NCBI GenBank assembly: GCA_030040825.1 | Contig: JASHSY010000399.1 | Span: 1 to 9,230 of the forward strand | Reading direction: 5' to 3' | DNA: 9,230 nucleotides | DNA from: Xanthobacteraceae bacterium | GTDB lineage: Bacteria; Pseudomonadota; Alphaproteobacteria; Rhizobiales; Xanthobacteraceae | In this document: positions 1-7,401 of the stretch, one piece after another | How the letters are laid out: every line of letters begins with the position of its first letter | How positions within the stretch are numbered: position 1 is the stretch's first letter | Notes under the pieces: generated by a model | Databases searched by the model: none | Told to the model about the DNA's origin: nothing | Seen by the model: only the letters and a program-made list of their open reading frames with translations | Made by a program: the position numbers and the translations under genes

Positions 1-175
1 TGCCGCGCGCTTGCTTGCGATCGAATTTCAGTGCCGGGTTGGTCTCGAAGAAATGATAGTGCGAGCCGACTTGGATCGGCCGGTCGCCGCTATTGGCGAC
101 CGAAAGGGTCACGCTCCTGCGGCCCTTGTTGAGTTCGATCGCGCCGTCCTTGATGAACATTTCGCCGGGGATCAT
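1..175 (-). CDS. ureB: Urease beta subunit, N-terminal part (cut by left edge)
   Basis: This is the first 58 codons of the urease beta subunit, a small structural subunit that packs with UreA and the catalytic UreC in the cytoplasmic nickel enzyme converting urea to ammonia and carbamate. The translation opens MIPGEMFIKDGAIELN and contains the family-typical stretch VGSHYHFFETNPALKFDR near residues 40-57. The ATG at 175-173 is preceded by AAAGGAG (complement of 181-187) five bases away, a strong ribosome-binding site that settles the start. UreB is usually about 100 residues, so roughly 40 are missing beyond the window. It follows ureA as a separate gene, not as a UreAB fusion. ureC is expected next, off the left edge. 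The family is clear; only completeness is unknown. Confidence 0.95.
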   Translation of the reverse strand, partial: MIPGEMFIKDGAIELNKGRRSVTLSVANSGDRPIQVGSHYHFFETNPALKFDRKQARG

Positions 176-191
176 TGGTTCTCCTTTCCGT

Positions 192-320
192 CGTCATGCC
201 CGCGCACTGCCGTTGGAAGAACGGCGTCGTTTCGCTCGCCTATGTCGCTGGCATCCACGGCTTGCTCGTTTGACCTAACGAAGGAAGACGTGGATGGCCG
301 GGACAAGCCCGGCCATGACG
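192..320. repeat. Dispersed palindromic element between ureA and ureB
   Basis: The element is bounded by the inverted pair CGTCATG (192-198) and CATGACG (314-320). An inner inverted pair is ATCCACG (253-259) and CGTGGAT (289-295). The right half holds a perfect 9-bp hairpin, ATGGCCGGG (294-302) with CCCGGCCAT (308-316), around the loop ACAAG. Translated, this half reads GRDKPGHD, a peptide that often appears in spurious proteins from Bradyrhizobium-type genomes because the element is repeated there (from general knowledge, not searched here). The left half is more degenerate and its hairpin is poor. The element fills most of the 166-bp gap between ureA and ureB and would be transcribed within the urease mRNA. 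It ends 17 bp upstream of the ureB start on the mRNA, just short of its ribosome-binding site. Confidence 0.75.
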
Positions 321-341
321 CATTTGGATACGCGTCACGGA

Positions 342-644
342 TCATCTGATCGGCTCATGCACGGTGACGAGCTTGGTGCCGTCGGGAAACGTGGCTTCCA
401 CCTGGATTTCCGGAATCATCTCGGCGATGCCGTCCATCACTTGAGCGCGCGAGACAACATGTGCGCCTTTTTCCATCAATTCGGCGACAGAGCGCCCGTC
501 GCGGGCGCCTTCCAGAATGAAATCGGAAATGAGCGCGACGGCTTCGGGGTGATTGAGCTTGACCCCGCGATCGAGCCGGCGCCGCGCCACAATGGCCGCC
601 ATGGCGATCAGCAGCTTGTCCTTTTCGCGCGGTGTGAGATTCAT
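342..644 (-). CDS. ureA: Urease gamma subunit
   Basis: This is the complete 100-residue urease gamma subunit, the normal length for the family. It is the smallest structural subunit of the (UreA-UreB-UreC)3 enzyme in the cytoplasm. The N-terminus MNLTPREKDKLLIAMAA and the central segment with LNHPEAVALISDFILEGARDG are characteristic, and the C-terminus TFPDGTKLVTVHEPIR matches the family's usual end. The ATG at 644-642 has a modest GAGG ribosome-binding site and starts only 10 bp after the ureD stop, so translation is probably coupled. Downstream a palindromic element separates it from ureB, which is unusual for genes whose products are needed in equal amounts. No residues are missing and the call is secure. 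Confidence 0.97.
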   Translation of the reverse strand: MNLTPREKDKLLIAMAAIVARRRLDRGVKLNHPEAVALISDFILEGARDGRSVAELMEKGAHVVSRAQVMDGIAEMIPEIQVEATFPDGTKLVTVHEPIR

Positions 645-654
645 CGATCTGCCT

Positions 655-1491
655 CTAGTTCAGCCACAGGCGCGGCAGCGGCGTGCCGAGTGCGGTGAGC
701 ACGCCGATCAGATCGCGATGCAACGCGGCGCCATCAAGTGCGACGAGCCGCGCAAGCATGAGCCCATTCCAGGCCGACACGCCGACCTCGCCGGCGAACG
801 TTTGCTCCAGCGCGCGCACCGCGGCGATGTTACTTTCATCCGCCGGATATTTGAGCACGCTGGCAATAGCGATACTTCCGCCGGTGATGGCGCGTTGGCC
901 GAGCTTCTCGGCGATGGCGCCGTCGAGCCGAAGACTTTCGGCAAAAACGAGAGCGCCGCCGGTGCGCACGCGCCAACGGTCGAAGAAATTGCCGCGCAGC
1001 ACGGTTTCACCCATCGCGGAGCGGCCGAACACAATCCCTTCCGCAAGCGTGAGCTCGGCGTCGCGCGCAACATCGACGGCGATGCTCCGCCGCAATCGCA
1101 GCCGATCGAACAAGATGGTTTCTTGCGGCAGCCAGGCAAGCGCAGCGCCCGGGCCGACATTGAGCGTAACGTCGATGCCGGTCTCAGGCCCCAAGGAGCG
1201 ATAGACTTTCTCGGCTGCCGCCGTAGTCACCGCGAGCCGCGCGCCGGCGCCAACGTTGATATCGATGGCGAACCGGTCGCCGCCGGTCATGCCGCCGGCG
1301 GTGTTGAGAATTACGGCGTCGAGCGCCTCCGAGGTCGGCCCATTGGGGAAGCGTATCCGCAGCGCGCCTTGTTCGTGGACGCGGTGCCGCCGGCTGCCGC
1401 CCGCCGCGACCCGCACCGCAAGTGCGATCCGGCCGACCGCCCGATTGCCGGCGAAGATTTCGCTGTGGACCGGCACCGCAAACACGTTCAC
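655..1491 (-). CDS. ureD: Urease accessory protein UreD
   Basis: UreD (UreH) is the cytoplasmic chaperone that binds apo-urease and recruits UreF and UreG for GTP-dependent nickel and carbamate loading of UreC. The 278-residue product has the family signature segments: RVHEQGALRIRFP near residue 38, LNTAGGMTGGDRF near residue 61, AAAEKVYRSLGPE near residue 87 and AWLPQETILFDRLRL near residue 113, followed by FGRSAMGE. Length is typical. The start is a GTG at 1491-1489, 26 bp after the urtE stop. No ATG or GTG lies further upstream in this frame, and the nearby GTGATG runs into a stop. A run of six G covers the start, so the alternative GTG two codons later cannot be excluded. Position directly after urtE ties urea import to urease maturation. 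The family is certain; the exact start is not. Confidence 0.95.
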   Translation of the reverse strand: MNVFAVPVHSEIFAGNRAVGRIALAVRVAAGGSRRHRVHEQGALRIRFPNGPTSEALDAVILNTAGGMTGGDRFAIDINVGAGARLAVTTAAAEKVYRSLGPETGIDVTLNVGPGAALAWLPQETILFDRLRLRRSIAVDVARDAELTLAEGIVFGRSAMGETVLRGNFFDRWRVRTGGALVFAESLRLDGAIAEKLGQRAITGGSIAIASVLKYPADESNIAAVRALEQTFAGEVGVSAWNGLMLARLVALDGAALHRDLIGVLTALGTPLPRLWLN

Positions 1492-1517
1492 CCCCCGACG
1501 CCCATCACTTCGTAAAA

Positions 1518-2213
1518 TCAGATGGCCATTGCCCGTTTCAATGCGCCTTCGTCGAGGTCGGCGCGGCTCGAGGCATAGACAACTGCACCGCGTTCCATGA
1601 CGGCGAAATAGTCACCGAGTTCGTGGGCAAAGTCGAGATATTGCTCGACCAGCACAATGGCGATTTTGCCGAGCGAGCGCAGATAGGAGATGGCGCGGCC
1701 AATGTCCTTGATGATCGAAGGTTGAATGCCTTCGGTGGGCTCGTCGAGCAGCAGAAGCCGTGGCCGCATCACCAGCGCGCGGCCGATGGCAAGCTGCTGT
1801 TGCTGGCCGCCGGAGAGGTCGCCGCCGCGCCGGCGCAACATGTCGTTGAGCACCGGGAATAGCGAAAATACGTCGTCCGGGATGGTACGGTCGCTGGCCT
1901 TGAGCGGGGCGAATCCGGTGCGCAGGTTTTCCTCGACCGTCAGCAGCGGGAAAATCTCGCGGCCTTGCGGCACATACGAAATGCCGCGCCGCGCGCGCTC
2001 GGGCGGCCGCAGTTTTGTGATGTCCTCGCCTTCCCAGGTGATGGTGCCGCGGGTCACGAAATGCTGGCCGGCGAGCGCATCGAGCAGGCTCGTCTTGCCG
2101 ACGCCATTGCGGCCGAGCACACAGGTAACCTTGCCGGGCTCGGCTTTGAGCGACACGCCGCGCAATGTCTGGGCGGCGCCGTAATGCAGATCGATGGCGT
2201 TGACGTCAAGCAT
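1518..2213 (-). CDS. urtE: Urea ABC transporter ATP-binding protein UrtE
   Basis: This is one of the two ATPases that power the UrtABCDE high-affinity urea importer on the inner face of the cytoplasmic membrane. It has 231 residues and belongs to the LivF-like branch. Walker A GRNGVGKT is at 34-41, the Q-loop glutamine at 83 (YVPQGREIFP), the signature LSGGQ at 133-137, and Walker B LLLLDE at 153-158 followed by PTEGIQPS. Residue 191 is glutamine (LVEQ) where many ABC proteins have the switch histidine; that is normal for the LivF/UrtE branch. UrtE is told apart from a generic amino-acid LivF by the complete urt order and the adjacent urease genes. The ATG at 2213 has only a weak purine stretch ahead of it, and the palindromic element ends 14 bp upstream. 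Confidence 0.95.
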   Translation of the reverse strand: MLDVNAIDLHYGAAQTLRGVSLKAEPGKVTCVLGRNGVGKTSLLDALAGQHFVTRGTITWEGEDITKLRPPERARRGISYVPQGREIFPLLTVEENLRTGFAPLKASDRTIPDDVFSLFPVLNDMLRRRGGDLSGGQQQQLAIGRALVMRPRLLLLDEPTEGIQPSIIKDIGRAISYLRSLGKIAIVLVEQYLDFAHELGDYFAVMERGAVVYASSRADLDEGALKRAMAI

Positions 2214-2227
2214 CTATTCGCTCGCCG

Positions 2228-2327
2228 CGTCATTCCGGGACGCGCGAGGCGCGAGCCCGGAATCAATATTCACAGTACTGGGGTTATGGATTCCGGACTT
2301 GCCGCTTCGCGGCAATCCGGAATGACG
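2228..2327. repeat. Dispersed double-hairpin element between urtD and urtE
   Basis: This 100-bp element is bounded by CGTCATTCCGG (2228-2238) and its exact inverted copy CCGGAATGACG (2317-2327). It contains two hairpins in tandem. The first pairs ATTCCGGG (2232-2239) with CCCGGAAT (2256-2263) around an inner CGCGC/GCGCG stem. The second pairs ATTCCGGA (2290-2297) with TCCGGAAT (2316-2323) and continues as TTGCCGC/GCGGCAA around the loop TTC. Elements with these ends (CGTCATTCCGGG...) are abundant in Bradyrhizobium and Rhodopseudomonas relatives; that is from general knowledge, since no genome search was possible. It occupies most of the 135-bp urtD-urtE gap and abuts the urtE translation start. 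It differs in core sequence from the ureA-ureB element. Confidence 0.8.
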
Positions 2328-2348
2328 AATGTGGATCCAATTCATTCA

Positions 2349-3098
2349 CTACCGTCCCAAGTAAACTTCGACCACGCGCTCATTCGAAGACACCTGATCG
2401 ATGGTGCCTTCGGCCAGCACCGAGCCTTCGTGCAGACAAGTGACTTTGACGCCAAGCTCGCGCACGAAGGCCATGTCGTGTTCGACCACCACTACAGTGC
2501 GGTCGCGATTGATTTGCTTGAGCAATTCTGCTGTTTGCTGGGTTTCCGTATCGGTCATGCCGGCAACCGGTTCGTCGACCAAAAGTAGTTTCGGTTCTTG
2601 CGCCAGCAGCATCCCGATTTCGAGCCACTGCCGTTGCCCGTGCGACAGGCTGCCGGCCAGACGATTGCGCTCAGCAGTCAGACGAATGGTCGCCAGCAAG
2701 TCGTCGATGCGGCTGCGTTCGGCGGCACTTTCCTGCCACCACAAGGCGGCGTGTGCGCGGCGGTCGGATTTGAGCGCCAGCTCCAGGTTGTCGGCGACGG
2801 TCTGGCTCTGGAATACGGTTGGTTTTTGAAACTTGCGGCCGATGCCCAGCTCGGCAATCTCGGCTTCGTCCAGCCGGGTGAGATCGTAAGAGCCATCAAA
2901 CATGACATCGCCTAGATCGGGGCGGGTCTTGCCGGTGACCACGTCCATCATCGTGGTTTTGCCGGCGCCGTTCGGACCGATGATGGCGCGCATCTCGCCG
3001 GTTTCGACGGTGAAGGACAGATTGTTCAGCGCCTTAAAGCCGTCGAACGAGACGGTCACACCGTTGAGGTAGAGAAGGGCGTTCGTCAGCATTTCCAT
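2349..3098 (-). CDS. urtD: Urea ABC transporter ATP-binding protein UrtD
   Basis: This is the second ATPase of the urea importer, on the LivG-like branch, 249 residues long. Walker A GPNGAGKT is at 41-48, the Q-loop at KFQKPTVF (89-96), the signature at 151-155 as LSHGQ followed by RQWLEIG, Walker B LLLVDE at 171-176 with PVAGMTD, and the switch histidine at 207 in VVVEHD. The LSHGQ variant followed by a tryptophan, and the PVAGMTD segment, are typical of UrtD and separate it from ordinary LivG. The start ATG at 3098 has GGAG (complement of 3108-3111) nine bases upstream, overlapping the end of urtC. It presumably pairs with UrtE as a heterodimer under UrtB-UrtC. The C-terminal segment ending VVEVYLGR is also usual for the family. 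Confidence 0.96.
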   Translation of the reverse strand: MEMLTNALLYLNGVTVSFDGFKALNNLSFTVETGEMRAIIGPNGAGKTTMMDVVTGKTRPDLGDVMFDGSYDLTRLDEAEIAELGIGRKFQKPTVFQSQTVADNLELALKSDRRAHAALWWQESAAERSRIDDLLATIRLTAERNRLAGSLSHGQRQWLEIGMLLAQEPKLLLVDEPVAGMTDTETQQTAELLKQINRDRTVVVVEHDMAFVRELGVKVTCLHEGSVLAEGTIDQVSSNERVVEVYLGR

Positions 3099-3104
3099 TC
3101 GCCC

Positions 3105-4256
3105 TTACTCCGCCGGTAGCGGCTCGCGTACGCCGTCTTCGGCGGCGGCAGATGCTCGATCGCGGCGCAGCGCATTCCAGTGCCGCAGCGTGCCGATCAC
3201 GCCGCGCGGCAACAATAACGTCACCAGGATGAACAATGCGCCCAGCATGAACAGCCAATAGGGCGCGAGGAATCCGGAGGTGAAATAGGTCTTGGCGTAA
3301 TTGACCAGCACCGCGCCGATCACCGCGCCGGTGAGCGTGCCCCGGCCGCCGACCGCGACCCAAATCACTGCTTCGATGGAGTTGGCCGGCGCGAACTCGC
3401 TCGGATTGATGATACCGACTTGCGGGACGTAAAGCGCGCCGGCAACTCCGGCCATGCAGGCCGACAGCGTGAATACGAACAGCTTGTAAGATTCCACGCG
3501 GTAACCGAGAAACCGTGTCCGCGCCTCCGCATCGCGGATGGCGATCAGGACCTTGCCGAATTTCGAGGTGATAATGGCGCGGCAGAGCACGAAGCCGATC
3601 ATGATCGCGAGGCAAGAAGTTGAAAATAACGCGTTGCGGGTCGTTTCAGCCTGGACGTTGAAGCCGAGAATATCCTTGAAGTCGGTCAGCCCGTTATTGC
3701 CGCCAAAGCCGAAATTATTGCGGAAAAAGCCGAGCATCAGTGCGAAAGTGAGAGCCTGCGTGATGATCGACAGATAGACGCCGGTGACGCGGCTGCGAAA
3801 GGCGAACCAGCCGAACACGAAAGCCAGCACGCCTGGGATCAACAGCACCATGAGCGCCGCATAGGGGAAGAACTGGAAGCCATACCAATACACCGGCAAC
3901 TGTTTCCAGTTCAGGAACACCATAAAATCCGGCAGGATCGGGTTGGCGTAGACCCCGCGGGTGCCGATCTGGCGCATCAGATACATACCCATGGCGTAGC
4001 CGCCGAGCGCAAAGAAGGCGCCGTGGCCGAGCGAGAGAATGCCGCAATAACCCCAGATCAGGTCGATCGACAGTGCGAGCAGCGCGTAGCAGGCATATTT
4101 GCCGAATAACGCGACCAGATAGGTCGGAACGTAAAACGCCGATGTCGATGGCACCGCCAGATTGAGAATCGGCACCAGAATTGCGATGCAGGCGATGGCC
4201 AACAGAAAAAAAATTGCGCCGCGATCCAGCGAACGGATCAGGATGTGCGGGGTCAT
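3105..4256 (-). CDS. urtC: Urea ABC transporter permease UrtC
   Basis: UrtC is the LivM-type inner-membrane permease that forms the urea channel with UrtB. The 383-residue product begins with a hydrophobic helix (about 13-36), followed by a second hydrophobic stretch and the LivM-like segment IDLIWGYCGILSLGHGAFFA near residues 64-83. Several further hydrophobic helices follow. The cytoplasmic coupling loop GKVLIAIRDAEARTRFLGY is near 231-249, and the conserved VGGRGTLTGAVIGA lies near 300. The C-terminal tail is charged and probably cytoplasmic. The gene overlaps urtB by four bases (ATGA at 4256-4253), which implies translational coupling, and is followed by urtD after a few bases. The length is within the usual range for UrtC, which is longer than typical LivM because of the extended loop after the second helix. 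Confidence 0.96.
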   Translation of the reverse strand: MTPHILIRSLDRGAIFFLLAIACIAILVPILNLAVPSTSAFYVPTYLVALFGKYACYALLALSIDLIWGYCGILSLGHGAFFALGGYAMGMYLMRQIGTRGVYANPILPDFMVFLNWKQLPVYWYGFQFFPYAALMVLLIPGVLAFVFGWFAFRSRVTGVYLSIITQALTFALMLGFFRNNFGFGGNNGLTDFKDILGFNVQAETTRNALFSTSCLAIMIGFVLCRAIITSKFGKVLIAIRDAEARTRFLGYRVESYKLFVFTLSACMAGVAGALYVPQVGIINPSEFAPANSIEAVIWVAVGGRGTLTGAVIGAVLVNYAKTYFTSGFLAPYWLFMLGALFILVTLLLPRGVIGTLRHWNALRRDRASAAAEDGVREPLPAE

Positions 4257-5860
4257 GCCTCGATCGCCCTGCCCTTAAGCGCGAACATGCCGCGCGGCCG
4301 TTTTTGGATGAACAGGATGATGAGCACGAGGATCGCGATCTTACCGAGCACCGCGCCGGCGTAAGGTTCGAGGAACTTATTGGCGACGCCGAGGACAAAA
4401 GAGCCCACCAAGGTGCCCCAGAGATTGCCGACGCCGCCGAACACCACGACCATGAAACTGTCGATGATGTAGCCTTGGCCGAGATTGGGGCTGACGTTGT
4501 CGATCTGCGACAGCGCCACGCCGGCCATGCCGGCGATGCCGGAACCTAGCCCGAAAGTAAGTGCGTCGACCCGGCTGGTGCGGATGCCCATCGACGCTGC
4601 CATCGGGCGGTTCTGTGTCACCGCGCGCATCTCCAGGCCGAAGCGCGTGAAGCGCAGCAGCGCCAATAGTGCGATGAATATCGCGATCGCGAAACAAATA
4701 ATCCATAGCCGATTGTAAGTGATGGTGATGCCACCGAGATCGAAGGCACCGCTCATCCAGGACGGATTACCGACATCACGGTTGTTCGGCCCGAACACCG
4801 TACGCACCGCTTGTTGCAGGATCAGCGAAAGGCCCCAGGTCGCCAGCAACGTCTCCAGCGGCCTGCCATAAAGGAACCGGATGATGCAGCGTTCGATCAG
4901 GATGCCGACGCAACCGGCGACCAGGAAAGAAGCCGGGATGGCGATGGCGAGCGAATAATCGAACAGTGCAGGATCACGGGCGCGAATAATTTCCTGCACA
5001 ACAAAAGTCACATAGGCGCCGAGCATGACCATTTCGCCATGCGCCATGTTGATCACGCCCATCACACCGAACGTAATGGCAAGACCGATGGCGGCGAGCA
5101 GTAGCACCGAGCCGAGCGAAATCCCGTACCAGGCGTTCTGCACCGCTTCCCATAGCGCCAGGCGGTTCTTGATGGCGCCGATCGCGGCGGTGACGCTTTT
5201 CATGACGGCCGGTGAGGTATTCGCCGGCAGACTGGCGAGAAGCCCGAGCGAATCCTGGTCGCCGCGCTGGCGGATGATATCGACCGCCGCCAGCTTGTCT
5301 GCGTCGCCGGCCGTTCCGCTCAGGATGATAGCCGCCCGCGCCTCCTGCATGGCGCGCTTGACGCCTTTGTCCTGTTCTTTAGCAATGGCCGCATCGAGGG
5401 TCGGCAAGGCGCTCGCCTGCCGCGACTTGAAGACGGCTTGCGCGGCGTCGTAACGGGTCGCCGGGTCCTTCGCGAGCAGCGTCAAGCCGCCCAGCGCGGC
5501 GTCGAGCGCGCCGCGCAGCCGGTTATTGAGGCGAACGTTGTCGGTGTCGGGCGGCAGTTCGCCGCTGATCGGCTGACCGGTTACGGCATCTGTCAGCTTG
5601 CCCGAAACGTCTTTGATGTAGACCGCCTTGCGCTGCGCACTGAACTGAAGCTGGCCCTCCTGCAAGGCGCGCAGGATGGTTTCAGCGCGCGGATCGCCGC
5701 TGCCGGCGATTTCCTTGATGCCGGTCAAAGTCTCGCTGAAGTCGTCGGCGGTGAAATGGGTAATCGCATCGGCCGCGCTGGCCGCGCGCGCAGTCTCCCA
5801 GTCGAGTGCGAAGCACAAGACCAATAGCAAAACGACGAGGCAAGCTCGGCTGAAACGCAT
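4253..5860 (-). CDS. urtB: Urea ABC transporter permease UrtB with periplasmic N-terminal domain
   Basis: UrtB is the LivH-type permease partner of UrtC. From the chosen ATG (5860-5858) the protein has 535 residues. Residues 1-28 form a signal peptide (MRFSRACLVVLLLVLCFAL, then a likely cleavage after an AxA near 24-29). Residues about 30-240 are a soluble, alanine- and leucine-rich, helical-looking domain that resembles HEAT-type repeats and should lie in the periplasm. The permease domain starts near 245 and includes GVMGVINMAHGEMVMLGAY (about 265-283) and, later, GQGYIIDSFMVVVFGGVGN. The frame stays open to an ATG at 5932, giving 24 more residues (559 in total), but that start has no ribosome-binding site and would bury the signal peptide behind a charged leader. 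A weak CAGG precedes the chosen start. The N-terminal extension is known in many UrtB proteins; its role is unclear. Confidence 0.93.
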   Translation of the reverse strand: MRFSRACLVVLLLVLCFALDWETARAASAADAITHFTADDFSETLTGIKEIAGSGDPRAETILRALQEGQLQFSAQRKAVYIKDVSGKLTDAVTGQPISGELPPDTDNVRLNNRLRGALDAALGGLTLLAKDPATRYDAAQAVFKSRQASALPTLDAAIAKEQDKGVKRAMQEARAAIILSGTAGDADKLAAVDIIRQRGDQDSLGLLASLPANTSPAVMKSVTAAIGAIKNRLALWEAVQNAWYGISLGSVLLLAAIGLAITFGVMGVINMAHGEMVMLGAYVTFVVQEIIRARDPALFDYSLAIAIPASFLVAGCVGILIERCIIRFLYGRPLETLLATWGLSLILQQAVRTVFGPNNRDVGNPSWMSGAFDLGGITITYNRLWIICFAIAIFIALLALLRFTRFGLEMRAVTQNRPMAASMGIRTSRVDALTFGLGSGIAGMAGVALSQIDNVSPNLGQGYIIDSFMVVVFGGVGNLWGTLVGSFVLGVANKFLEPYAGAVLGKIAILVLIILFIQKRPRGMFALKGRAIEA

Positions 5861-5958
5861 CCTGAAGTTCCCGGAACCAAGCCTTATCCGCCCTCGCGGG
5901 CCGGAATCAGCCTCTGTTATTCGTTGGAGCATGACCGTACTGGGATCGCGCTCGAAAT

Positions 5959-5985
5959 GCGGGAAGGCGAACGCCGCCTTCCCGC
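5959..5985 (-). other. Intercistronic stem-loop between urtA and urtB
   Basis: GCGGGAAGGCG (5959-5969) pairs perfectly with CGCCTTCCCGC (5975-5985), giving an 11-bp GC-rich stem with a five-base loop. On the minus strand it lies about 30 bases after the urtA stop and about 100 before the preferred urtB start. No run of U follows in the direction of transcription, so it is not a standard intrinsic terminator. Such hairpins after binding-protein genes in ABC-transporter operons often protect the upstream message from 3' decay, or cause partial termination, so that the binding protein is made in excess over the permeases. That role is inferred here. Confidence 0.7.
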
Positions 5986-6015
5986 TGCATCGTTGTTACG
6001 GTGTCACGCTTAGGC

Positions 6016-7338
6016 TTACGCGCCGCCGCACTTCTTCGTCACCGTGTTGTAGTTACCGCACTTGAGCTTGACCCAATCGCCGATGAGATTCTTGGAGGTC
6101 GCGATGTAGGGCGACCAGGCGGCGCCCGGCACAAGATCTTTGGTTTTCCACACCACGTCGAACTGGCCGTCCGGCCGGATCTCGCCGATGAACACCGGCT
6201 TGGTGATGTGGTGGTTCGGCAGCAGCTCGGAGACGCCGCCGGTCAGGTTGGCTTGCTTCGTGCCAGGCAGCGCGTCGATCACCTTGTCCGGATCGGCGCT
6301 GCCGACCTTCTCCACCGCTTTCACCCACATATTAAAGCCGATGTAATGCGCTTCCATCGGGTCGTTGGTGGTGCGCTTCGGGTTCTTGATGAACTCATGC
6401 CACGCCTTGATGAAGGCTTCGTTCGCCGGCGTCTTGATCGACTCGAAGTAGTTCCAGGCGGCGAGGTGGCCTACCAGCGGCTTGGTATCGAGGCCGGCGA
6501 GCTCTTCTTCACCGACCGAGAACGCAACCACCGGAATGTCAGTCGCCTTGATCCCCTGGTTGCCGAGCTCCTTGTAGAACGGAACATTGGCATCACCATT
6601 GATGGTCGACACCACCGCCGTCTTCTTGCCGGCCGAGCCAAATGCCTTGATCTTCGACACTTCGGTCTGCCAGTCGGAGAAGCCGAACGGCGTGTAGTTG
6701 ATCATGATGTCCTCGGGAGCCACTTTGAGGACATCCGTCAGGTAAGCTTCAAGAATCTTGTTGGTGGTGCGCGGATAAACGTAGTCGGTGCCCTCCAGCA
6801 CCCAGCGTTTGACATTGCCGCCATCCGGGCTCGCCAGATAGTCGACGGCAGGGATTGCCTGCTGGTTGGGCGCGGCGCCGGTATAGATGACGTTACGCTC
6901 GCTCTCCTCGCCTTCGTACTGCACCGGATAGAACAAAAGATTGTCGAGCTCCTTGAATACCGGCAGCACGGATTTGCGCGACACCGACGTCCAACAGCCG
7001 AACACGACCGAGACATGGTCTTTGCTGATCAATTCGCGGGCTTTTTCCGCGAACAGCGGCCAGTTGGAAGCGGGATCGACGACAACGGGCTCGAGTTTCT
7101 TGCCGAGCACGCCGCCCTTCTTGTTCTGCTCGTCGATGAGCATCAGCACCACGTCCTTCAGCGTCGTTTCGCTGATGGCCATGGTGCCGGAAAGCGAATG
7201 GAGAATGCCGACCTTGATCGTGTCTTGAGCCCGAGCGGCGGACGCCGCCGTGAGGCCAAGGGCAAGACCGGCCGCGGCGGCAAGCCAGCGGCGGCCCCGC
7301 GGTCGCTGAGCGGCGACCACGCCAGTGGAGTTGAGCAT
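6016..7338 (-). CDS. urtA: Urea ABC transporter periplasmic substrate-binding protein UrtA
   Basis: UrtA captures urea in the periplasm and delivers it to UrtBC. From the ATG at 7338-7336 the product has 440 residues. The start is supported by AGAGGA (complement of 7347-7352) eight bases upstream. An in-frame GTG at 7386 would add 16 residues but puts a non-signal leader ahead. A signal peptide occupies about 1-37 (RGRRW, then an Ala/Leu-rich core, cleavage at ARA/QD). The RR pair is followed by WL, so Tat export is possible, but it matches the Tat motif poorly and Sec is more likely. The mature protein begins DTIKVGILHSLSGTMAISE, diagnostic of UrtA/FmdD-type periplasmic-binding proteins, and ends in a short tail with two cysteines (LKCGNYNTVTKKCGGA). 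It is first in the operon, just behind the sigma-54 promoter, and is followed by a stem-loop. Confidence 0.96.
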   Translation of the reverse strand: MLNSTGVVAAQRPRGRRWLAAAAGLALGLTAASAARAQDTIKVGILHSLSGTMAISETTLKDVVLMLIDEQNKKGGVLGKKLEPVVVDPASNWPLFAEKARELISKDHVSVVFGCWTSVSRKSVLPVFKELDNLLFYPVQYEGEESERNVIYTGAAPNQQAIPAVDYLASPDGGNVKRWVLEGTDYVYPRTTNKILEAYLTDVLKVAPEDIMINYTPFGFSDWQTEVSKIKAFGSAGKKTAVVSTINGDANVPFYKELGNQGIKATDIPVVAFSVGEEELAGLDTKPLVGHLAAWNYFESIKTPANEAFIKAWHEFIKNPKRTTNDPMEAHYIGFNMWVKAVEKVGSADPDKVIDALPGTKQANLTGGVSELLPNHHITKPVFIGEIRPDGQFDVVWKTKDLVPGAAWSPYIATSKNLIGDWVKLKCGNYNTVTKKCGGA

Positions 7339-7401
7339 CGCGGATGTCCTCTGTTTGACCCGCGCGAACAGCACGGCTGCCGTCACGCGACAACATAAAT
7401 C

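Noticed and set aside
11..349. Plus-strand open frame containing GRDKPGHDAF
   Set aside because: The peptide comes from translating the palindromic repeat, and the rest is antisense to ureB; this is a common false gene in this group.
553..1515. Plus-strand open frame of 320 codons opposite ureD
   Set aside because: It is the complement of ureD, with low-complexity Arg/Ala/His composition and no family signature.
192..2327. CRISPR array or insertion sequence suggested by the two palindromic elements
   Set aside because: The elements are single, differ in sequence, lie about 1.9 kb apart, and carry no transposase or spacer pattern.
5959..5985. Rho-independent terminator between urtA and urtB
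   Set aside because: The stem is strong, but no U-rich run follows on the minus strand, and urtB-E must be expressed from the same transcript.
6001..7398. Long plus-strand open frame of 465 codons opposite urtA
   Set aside because: It lies entirely antisense to a strongly supported urtA, has no recognisable domain, and is rich in Arg, His and Asp as expected for the complement of GC-rich coding DNA.
7339..7400. Riboswitch in the urtA leader
   Set aside because: The predicted leader is only about 50 bases and shows no conserved fold that I recognise.
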